Positions 7,512-13,139 of a stretch of DNA of 13,139 nt are shown piece after piece. Position numbers and translations under genes: made by a program. This stretch comes from Rickettsiales bacterium (lineage in GTDB: Bacteria > Pseudomonadota > Alphaproteobacteria > Rickettsiales > UBA1997), in assembly GCA_031269065.1 (NCBI GenBank), contig JAIRWJ010000068.1, positions 1 to 13,139 of the forward strand, in the 5' to 3' direction. Below the pieces are notes generated by a model. It was not told where the DNA came from, did not search any database, and worked only from the letters and a program-made list of their open reading frames with translations. Within the stretch, counting starts at the first letter, position 1; every line of letters starts with the position of its first letter.

Positions 7512-8696
7512 ATGCAGCTGGACGAAAATATTTTCACAGAAGAACTGAAATATCTCTTTGGAATACTCTCGGGCCACAGAGATGAAATTAGACTGGTTGG
7601 TGGCTGTGTCAGAGATTTTATAGCTGGCAGAAGAATAGGAGACTACGATCTGGCGACCAAATACAGACCAGACCAGCTGATTTCGATTCTAGATGAGAAC
7701 GGCGTGGAGCACTTGGACCTGGCAAAAAGGTTTGGGACTGTTACAGCTATACTTAATGGCAAAACATTTGAAATCACCAGTCTCAGAAAAGATGTCAGAC
7801 CAGATGGCAGACACACGGCAGTTGAATTCACCGATAATTATGAAGAAGATGCCAGACGCCGGGATTTTACATTCAATGCCCTTTACTGTGACTCCAATCG
7901 CCTAGTGTACGACTATTTCGGTGGAATTGTGGATCTTAAAAAGGGGCTCCTAAAATTTATAGGGGACCCTGAGGAGAGAATTCTTGAGGATCATTTGCGT
8001 ATACTTAGACTCTTTAGATTCTACTCGAGTCACTGTTATTCCGTGGACTATAGAGCTCTGGCAGCCTGTAGGAAACATAGAGACAAAATAGAAAGGCTGT
8101 CAAAGGAAAGAATCAGCGTAGAGATGAGAAAACTTCTGGAGTGCAACTATCCTCTAAAAGCTTTGAAGATTATGGAGCAATGCGGAATCCTAGAGAAGAT
8201 ATTTGACTACGGAGGCAAGCTAGATTTTTCTGGTCTAGAAATATTTTGTTCACTAAAGAACTATCTGAATTTTGAATACGGCTATCTGTTAGTACTTGCA
8301 CTTATTGCCAGTAGAAATGTAGTTAAATTCAATTTGGAACTGCAAAAAAGAGAAAAAATTTATTTGAATATGATTTTGGAGAATATTCCCGAATGTCTGG
8401 ACCATCTCGAAATAGAGAAGCTCCTATTCAAACTTGGTAACCGGAACATAGTAAAAGCCATAGTCATGGTCTATATTTGCAACAATTTTGCCGGGAACTA
8501 CCCTAGTCATCTTGATTTTCTATCAGAAGCTAAGATCCCAGAGTTTTCTGTGACCGCAAATGATCTGGAGAAACACGGCTATGAAAACAGAAGAGAATAT
8601 GGAAAGCTTCTGCAAAGGGCTAGAAGTATTTTTATAGAATCTGGATTCAAAATTGAAAAGGAAAAAATAATAGAAATGCTGGAAGACGATCTGTAA
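7512..8696 (+). CDS. cca: CCA-adding tRNA nucleotidyltransferase
   Basis: It adds or repairs the 3'-terminal CCA of tRNAs in the cytoplasm using CTP and ATP (class II nucleotidyltransferase/poly(A) polymerase family). Visible motifs are LVGGCVRD (28-35), the metal-binding GDYDLAT with its two aspartates at 44 and 46, the flexible-loop region FEITSLRKDVRPDGR, the nucleotide-selecting EEDARRRDFTFNAL (111-124), and FIGDPEERILEDHLRILRLF (149-168). The 394-residue length and the wording of these motifs look alphaproteobacterial. The C-terminal half is helical, as expected for the body and tail domains, and diverges from what I can recall. CCA-adding rather than poly(A) polymerase activity is inferred from the RRDFT motif context and the small size. 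The gene is divergent from uvrD and separated by 136 bp from the next gene. Confidence 0.92.
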   Translation: MQLDENIFTEELKYLFGILSGHRDEIRLVGGCVRDFIAGRRIGDYDLATKYRPDQLISILDENGVEHLDLAKRFGTVTAILNGKTFEITSLRKDVRPDGRHTAVEFTDNYEEDARRRDFTFNALYCDSNRLVYDYFGGIVDLKKGLLKFIGDPEERILEDHLRILRLFRFYSSHCYSVDYRALAACRKHRDKIERLSKERISVEMRKLLECNYPLKALKIMEQCGILEKIFDYGGKLDFSGLEIFCSLKNYLNFEYGYLLVLALIASRNVVKFNLELQKREKIYLNMILENIPECLDHLEIEKLLFKLGNRNIVKAIVMVYICNNFAGNYPSHLDFLSEAKIPEFSVTANDLEKHGYENRREYGKLLQRARSIFIESGFKIEKEKIIEMLEDDL

Positions 8697-8773
8697 GTTA
8701 TCGGAGAAAATTATTAAATCCATTTCCTTCCTAGGAGCCAGGAAAAGGAGAAAATTACAAAAACTAAAAGTAA

Positions 8774-8801
8774 TTGAAATTTTAAAATATCGTTGTATAT
8801 T
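8774..8801 (+). promoter_or_regulatory. Candidate promoter for the IlvH-like gene
   Basis: TTGAAA (8774-8779), a 16-bp AT-rich spacer and TATATT (8796-8801) form a good sigma-70-type match. Transcription would begin near 8808, leaving a leader of about 25 nt before ATG 8833. It could drive the downstream phosphohexomutase and Ddl genes as well. No hairpin or leader-peptide attenuator is visible. Confidence 0.5.
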
Positions 8802-8832
8802 CTTACCACATAACACATATATTGGTGTATAT

Positions 8833-9363
8833 ATGGCAAAAGAATTGGAAAAAAGTTTGATAACGGTGCTAATCCCAAATATAAAGGGACAGCTGGCTGT
8901 TGTGGCCAACTTCTGCAATGACAATAACCTAAACATATCACGTCTAACTCTGTCAGCCGCCGATAAGGATGATAAGATCCAAAAGATTATCGCCTACATC
9001 GAAGGAGATAGAAAAAGCGTTGATGAGGTCTGCAAAAAACTACTAGAAATAGAGACAATTCTAAAACTGGTGAACTTTCAAACAAATGGCGAATATATAG
9101 AGAAGGAATTATGTCTAGTTAAGATCCTATCTGATAATTCCAAACTACCCGGAGTAACAAATCTGGTCACAGATTTCGGTGGCAAAACAGTGTTTATCAA
9201 CGAGAAAACAACTATTTTTGCTATGGAAGACAGTGAGGAAAACGTCAATAATTTTGTTAAAAAACTAGTCGGCCTCTGCAAGCAGATCGAGATCTCAAGA
9301 AGTGGCATGGTAGTCATGGGCGTAGACAGAAACATAGACGATTTGTCGGAAATAAATATATAA
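8833..9363 (+). CDS. ilvH: Acetolactate synthase small (regulatory) subunit-like ACT protein
   Basis: In the known family this subunit binds the acetolactate synthase catalytic subunit, activates it and confers feedback inhibition by branched-chain amino acids. The 176-residue protein has an N-terminal ACT domain (about 8-80, starting SLITVLIPNIKGQLAVVANF), the inter-domain signature KELCLVKIL (91-99), and the C-terminal domain ending EISRSGMVVMG, which parallels the EVARSG ending of IlvH. Asn16 and Gly19 fall where the valine-site Asn and Gly of E. coli IlvH lie, so effector binding may be retained (by recalled alignment). Length is close to the usual 160-175. No ilvB/ilvI catalytic gene is in the window and the neighbours are not ilv genes, so a repurposed regulator is possible. 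A weak GGTG precedes the ATG, and a promoter candidate lies just upstream. Confidence 0.85.
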   Translation: MAKELEKSLITVLIPNIKGQLAVVANFCNDNNLNISRLTLSAADKDDKIQKIIAYIEGDRKSVDEVCKKLLEIETILKLVNFQTNGEYIEKELCLVKILSDNSKLPGVTNLVTDFGGKTVFINEKTTIFAMEDSEENVNNFVKKLVGLCKQIEISRSGMVVMGVDRNIDDLSEINI

Positions 9364-9380
9364 TTAACATATAAACTTTT

Positions 9381-9384
9381 GGAG
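9381..9384 (+). promoter_or_regulatory. Ribosome-binding site supporting the GTG start of the phosphohexomutase
   Basis: GGAG is 8 nt before GTG 9393 and inside the 29-bp spacer after the IlvH-like gene, which supports the non-ATG start. Confidence 0.6.
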
Positions 9385-9392
9385 TTTCTGAA

Positions 9393-10784
9393 GTGTATAG
9401 CCATGTATTTAATGAATCCATACTAAAACAATATGATCTGAGAGGCGTTGTGGATAGGGATTTGAACGAGGTGGATGCCTATTTTGTGGGAAAAAGCTAT
9501 GGTACGCTCCTTCAGGGGCTTTCGAAGAGGTCCTGTGTTGTTGGCTATGATGTCCGGAAAACCTCAAAATTGTATTCCGAAGAAGCTATCAGGGGTCTGT
9601 TGGAGTGTAACCTGGACATTGTGCGGATAGGCCTAGCTCCCACTCCGATGGTTTACTTTGCAATCCAGAGGCTCCAGATAGATGCTGGTCTTATAGTGAC
9701 CGCCTCGCATAATCCGCCGGAGTATAATGGTTTCAAAATGTTAACCGACGAAGACCCTATATGGGGTGACGACATAAAAAAACTGGGGACAATAGCCAGA
9801 AATGGCGATTTTTTCAAGGCCACGGCAGTTGGTGGGGTTAGCGATGTGGATATAAGGGAACAATATCTGGAATTCCTGCTCAGTATTCTAGATAAGAATC
9901 AGGGAAAAAAGCTAAAAATATGCTGGGATCCAGGAAATGCCACGGTGGCAGCAATTCTTGGTGATTTTCTGGAGAGACTGTCCAATGAAAATATCACCAT
10001 ATGTGATAAGGTGGATCCGAATTTTCCAAACCATCATCCAAATCCGGAGGAACCGGAAAATATGGTAATGCTCTCCGAGGCTGTTGTTAGAAATGGGTGT
10101 GATCTTGGAATAGCCTTTGACGGCGACGGAGATCGAATTGGTGTTGTCGATGGCGAAGGGTCTATGCTCTATGGCGACCAGCTACTATGCATTTTTGCTA
10201 GAGACTATCTGAAACACAATCCAGGTGAAAAGGTCATGTCGGAGGTTTCTTCCAGTCTAGTTCTCTATAATGATATCGCCAAGCGTGGAGGAATACCTGT
10301 CATGTGGAAGCCAGGCCATTCAATACAAAAAGCCAAGATGAAGTCCGATAGTATAGGGCTAGCTGGCGAAACCAGTGGTCACATATTTTTCGGAGAAAAC
10401 CACAACTATGATGATGCTCTCTATGCGTCTGTGAAACTAATAAATATTCTAGCCAATAGTGAGGAGACGCTTTCGGATATGAGGAAGGGTTTCCCAAAAA
10501 CCTTCTCTACAAAGAAAATAAAGATAGAATCCAATGACATCGATAAATTTATCGTACCCGAAGACATAGCTCGGAGAATTAAAAAACAGGGCAGAGAAAT
10601 TTGTTCTGTAGAGGGCGTCCGGGTGAACAAAGCCGATGGTTGGTGGCTCTGTCGAAATTCCAGTACCGGACCGCATATGACTATTCGCTGTGAAGCCCTC
10701 TCGGCCAGAGGGCTCGAGGAGTGCAAAAAAGAAGCCCAGGAGCAACTTCGGCTGAGTGGCTATCGGGTAGCGGATTTCGACTAG
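9393..10784 (+). CDS. Phosphomannomutase/phosphoglucomutase
   Basis: An alpha-D-phosphohexomutase, which moves phosphate between C6 and C1 of hexoses (mannose or glucose) through a phosphoserine enzyme. The 463-residue protein shows all four domain signatures: YDLRGVV near the N-terminus, the phosphoserine loop TASHNP (Ser105), the metal loop DGDGDR (243-248), the sugar-specificity loop GETSGH (325-330), and the phosphate-binding loop RNSSTGP (421-427) followed by IRCEA. The GETSGH loop and overall size place it in the PMM/PGM (AlgC/ManB-like) group and not with GlmM or PNGM. Products could feed GDP-mannose, UDP-glucose or other surface sugars. Choosing between mannose and glucose is not possible from sequence. 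It starts at GTG 9393, with GGAG 8 nt upstream, 29 bp after the IlvH-like gene, and precedes the double Ddl gene by 87 bp. Confidence 0.93.
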   Translation: MYSHVFNESILKQYDLRGVVDRDLNEVDAYFVGKSYGTLLQGLSKRSCVVGYDVRKTSKLYSEEAIRGLLECNLDIVRIGLAPTPMVYFAIQRLQIDAGLIVTASHNPPEYNGFKMLTDEDPIWGDDIKKLGTIARNGDFFKATAVGGVSDVDIREQYLEFLLSILDKNQGKKLKICWDPGNATVAAILGDFLERLSNENITICDKVDPNFPNHHPNPEEPENMVMLSEAVVRNGCDLGIAFDGDGDRIGVVDGEGSMLYGDQLLCIFARDYLKHNPGEKVMSEVSSSLVLYNDIAKRGGIPVMWKPGHSIQKAKMKSDSIGLAGETSGHIFFGENHNYDDALYASVKLINILANSEETLSDMRKGFPKTFSTKKIKIESNDIDKFIVPEDIARRIKKQGREICSVEGVRVNKADGWWLCRNSSTGPHMTIRCEALSARGLEECKKEAQEQLRLSGYRVADFD

Positions 10785-10858
10785 ATTAGCAGCCGCTGGG
10801 GTCCACGTTGACTTTAAAAAACCGTAGAACATCCTAAAGAGACTTATTTATGACCTTA

Positions 10859-10866
10859 GAAGGGAG
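10859..10866 (+). promoter_or_regulatory. Ribosome-binding site deciding the TTG start of the tandem Ddl gene
   Basis: GAAGGGAG ends 5 nt before TTG 10872. An in-frame stop at 10857-10859 excludes any start further upstream, and the next in-frame ATG is about 106 codons later, inside the conserved domain. Confidence 0.75.
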
Positions 10867-10871
10867 TCAAA

Positions 10872-13139
10872 TTGGGAATCAGCACTAGACCGGAAGAAAA
10901 TACCAGAATAATTAAAAAAACTAAGGACTTCATTGTTGCCATCCTGTGTGGAGGACCATCTCCAGAGAGGGGCATTTCTCTTAATTCGGCAAGATCGGTG
11001 GTAGATCATCTGGAGGATGAGAACATAAAAATTAGAATATTTTATGTTAATCGGAATTTAAAATTTTTCAGCATAGATGAAAAGCAACTATATTCAAATA
11101 CTCCCTCAGACTTTGACTTTAAACTGTCCAGTTCCGGCGACGGGGGTCTTTCGGAGGGTGAATTTCTCAACAGGCTCAGGGAAGTTGACATGGTTTTCCC
11201 GGTTATCCACGGATACTACGGAGAGGACGGGGGGATCCAACAGCTACTGGAAAAAAACCATATACCGTTCCTAGGCTGCAGCAGCAAGGCCTGTAGATCT
11301 GGTTTTGATAAGATAGAGGCCTCCACGATTCTTAGCCGGAATGGTTTTTATACATTTCCATTTATCTCCTTTAGTGAAAATGTGGAGGGAAACAGAACAA
11401 TTCTGGAGAGGTTTTTTGAGCTCAATAGACTCAAAAAAGCCATTGTGAAACCGGCAAATGGAGGTTCTTCCCTAGGAGTGTACTGTGTCTACTCCCACAA
11501 GGAAGCTCTAGAAAAGGTTAATCTGCTATTCGAACAAAACAATACTCCTGTTATAGTAGAACCATTCTGTGTTGGTCGTGAGTTCACGATAATTGTTATT
11601 CAGAATTCCCGAGATAGGCGGCCTATTGCGCTGATGCCCACTGAAATAGAGATGAAATACGAAAATTATCAGATTTTTGATTTTCGGAGAAAATATCTTC
11701 CAACCCAAAGGATAAGATTCTACACTCCAGCTAGATTTAGGGAGGAAGAGTTGGAGAAAATAATGAGATATGCAGAGGATATTTTCAGCCTGCTGGAGCT
11801 GGATGATATAGTTAGAGTTGATGGTTGGTTGCTCAATGATGGTAGAATCTGGTTTTCAGATATTAATATTGTTTCTGGTATGGAGCAGAATAGTTTTACC
11901 TTCCAGCAGTCGGCTAGGGTTGGCATAACCCACGGCGATTTCATTAGACATTTGCTAGCCTCTGCCTGTAACCGTCAGGGAATAGCGTATCCTGTTCATG
12001 CTGTGAAGAAAGGCCTCAAAAAGAAGGTAAATGTCCTTTTTGGCGGGTCTAACGCCGAAAGACAGATTTCTCTTATGAGTGGCACAAATGTCTGGCTTAA
12101 GCTACTGAAGTCAGAAAAATATTCCCCGAGCCCCTATCTGCTGGATAGGAACGGAGACATTTGGTACTTGCCTTACTCCTACGCTCTAAACCACACTGTA
12201 GAAGAAATATATGAGAACCTAATTAATGCGAAATTATCCAGTGACATGACTCGTCCAATGCCTCTGGATACTACACGCTCTAGACTGGGTTTAGGAGAAT
12301 TTAGACCAGATATTCCTATAACATATTCTCTAAGTGAATTTATGGAAATGTCAAAGAAGGAAGGTGCCTTTGTTTTCCTTGGGTTGCATGGAGGAGTAGG
12401 TGAAGATGGAACTCTGCAGGAACAACTTAGCCGAAATGAAATTCTATACAACGGCTCTGACCAGGAGTCCTCTAGGCTATGCATGGATAAACTGGCTACC
12501 GGCAATGTGATAGATAGCCTCAGAGATGATGTTCTTCTGGCTTTGCCAAAGATAAAATTCCGTCCAGGGGATTTCGATAATTTTTCTATGGAAGACTACA
12601 GAAACTTTCTAGAAGGTGCTAAAAATAGGCTTGGAGCCTCCAGTTTCATACTAAAACCCGCCATGGATGGCAGCTCGGCTGGCGTTGTGAGAATCTGCAG
12701 TGATGATGACTTCAAAAACTATCTGGATCTGCTGAGGGATGGTGCCCCATTCATCCCCGTGGGTACATTCAAATACCAGCTTGGTATAGTGGAAATGCCA
12801 AGTGACAGTTCGCAGGACTTTTTGCTGGAAAATTTCATAGATGTGGATGAGTTAATCGTCAGAGATAGCAAAATTGTACGTCACGACAATGGCGGCTGGT
12901 TGGAGTTGACGGTGGGTGTCCTAGAACAGGACGGAAACTACCATTCGCTAAACCCAAGCATAACTGTGGCCGAGAGCAAAATTTTGACCGTGGAGGAAAA
13001 ATTTCAAGGCGGGACAGGTGTTAACATTACACCTCCTCCGACGGATATTATTGACAGCAAGTTTCTGGACCTGGTAAAAACTTCTGTAGAAAAGGCTTCA
13101 AGAGCACTGGGCATAAAGAACTACGCTAGACTCGATGTT
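10872..13139 (+). CDS. ddl: Tandem double D-alanine-D-alanine ligase (two fused Ddl units), 3' end outside window
   Basis: Ddl joins two D-alanines with ATP to make the peptidoglycan precursor dipeptide in the cytoplasm. The frame is open for 756 codons without a stop and holds two ATP-grasp Ddl units. Unit 1 (about 21-365) has GGPSPERGISLNS (27-39), HGYYGEDGG (113-121), VKPANGGSSLGV (192-203), FRRKYL (271-276), RVDG (315-318) and DINIVSGMEQNS (330-341). The metal-ligand Glu of DdlB is replaced by Asp330, while Asn332 and the final Ser are kept. Unit 2 (from about 385) has LFGGSNAERQISLMSG (389-404), HGGVGEDGTLQ (506-516), MDK, LKPAMDGSSAGV (594-605), EEKFQGGTG (708-716, Phe where DdlB has Tyr) and ends at ARLDV, the point where the metal-binding residues begin. 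About 50-70 residues of unit 2 are missing. The TTG start is set by GAAGGGAG and an upstream stop. Ordinary Ddl is about 300-350 residues, so this is a genuine in-frame fusion. Confidence 0.92.
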   Translation, partial: MGISTRPEENTRIIKKTKDFIVAILCGGPSPERGISLNSARSVVDHLEDENIKIRIFYVNRNLKFFSIDEKQLYSNTPSDFDFKLSSSGDGGLSEGEFLNRLREVDMVFPVIHGYYGEDGGIQQLLEKNHIPFLGCSSKACRSGFDKIEASTILSRNGFYTFPFISFSENVEGNRTILERFFELNRLKKAIVKPANGGSSLGVYCVYSHKEALEKVNLLFEQNNTPVIVEPFCVGREFTIIVIQNSRDRRPIALMPTEIEMKYENYQIFDFRRKYLPTQRIRFYTPARFREEELEKIMRYAEDIFSLLELDDIVRVDGWLLNDGRIWFSDINIVSGMEQNSFTFQQSARVGITHGDFIRHLLASACNRQGIAYPVHAVKKGLKKKVNVLFGGSNAERQISLMSGTNVWLKLLKSEKYSPSPYLLDRNGDIWYLPYSYALNHTVEEIYENLINAKLSSDMTRPMPLDTTRSRLGLGEFRPDIPITYSLSEFMEMSKKEGAFVFLGLHGGVGEDGTLQEQLSRNEILYNGSDQESSRLCMDKLATGNVIDSLRDDVLLALPKIKFRPGDFDNFSMEDYRNFLEGAKNRLGASSFILKPAMDGSSAGVVRICSDDDFKNYLDLLRDGAPFIPVGTFKYQLGIVEMPSDSSQDFLLENFIDVDELIVRDSKIVRHDNGGWLELTVGVLEQDGNYHSLNPSITVAESKILTVEEKFQGGTGVNITPPPTDIIDSKFLDLVKTSVEKASRALGIKNYARLDV

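Noticed and set aside
7458..7545. Short plus-strand ATG frame of about 29 codons (MEKYLLHTWL...) overlapping the cca start
   Set aside because: It has no ribosome-binding site and overlaps the well-supported cca start in another frame, so chance is the simplest explanation.
8723..8745. Hairpin TTTCCT ... AGGAAA after cca as an intrinsic terminator
   Set aside because: The stem is only 6 bp with an 11-nt loop and no T-run follows it on the plus strand.
10800..10850. TTGACT at about 10809 as the -35 of a separate promoter for the tandem Ddl gene
   Set aside because: No acceptable -10 hexamer lies at 16-18 bp, so a separate promoter is not supported.

Overview
The window looks like a chromosomal segment of a reduced, host-associated alphaproteobacterium. 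Rickettsiales or a similar intracellular lineage is my best guess. The reasons are the alphaproteobacterial flavour of PNPase, UvrD and the CCA-adding enzyme, the AT-leaning sequence rich in AGA, ATA and CTA codons, several intergenic stretches that look like decayed genes, and a very acidic low-complexity protein of the kind often secreted by such bacteria. This placement comes from reading the proteins and not from a database search.

Layout. Bases 1-2024 (+) hold the 3' part of a large gene for an extremely Glu-rich and Ser-rich protein of unknown function. It has an unrecognised C-terminal region and a basic tail. Bases 2025-2250 separate it from the convergent minus-strand block and contain a probable frameshifted remnant of a membrane protein. 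The minus-strand block, read from right to left, is uvrD/pcrA helicase (7259-5211), a broken HAD-phosphatase-like gene directly behind it (about 5207-4939), then rpsO (4738-4406) and pnp (4385-2250) in the widely conserved rpsO-pnp order.

Bases 7260-7511 form a divergent intergenic region. It contains an unexplained 53-codon open frame that runs into the start of uvrD. To the right, on the plus strand, are the CCA-adding enzyme (7512-8696), an acetolactate-synthase small-subunit-like ACT protein (8833-9363), a phosphomannomutase/phosphoglucomutase (9393-10784), and a gene beginning at a TTG codon (10872) that runs off the window end. That last gene encodes two D-alanine-D-alanine ligase units fused in tandem.

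How the genes relate. rpsO and pnp supply ribosome assembly and RNA turnover, and cca supplies tRNA 3'-end maturation. The ACT protein, the phosphohexomutase and the double Ddl are close together on one strand and may be co-transcribed. The phosphohexomutase and Ddl point to sugar-phosphate supply and peptidoglycan precursor synthesis. The ACT protein is out of place there because no acetolactate synthase catalytic subunit is visible. The tandem Ddl, the orphan IlvH-like protein and the acidic putative effector are the items most worth a second look. I saw no tRNA, rRNA, CRISPR array, insertion sequence or clear intrinsic terminator.
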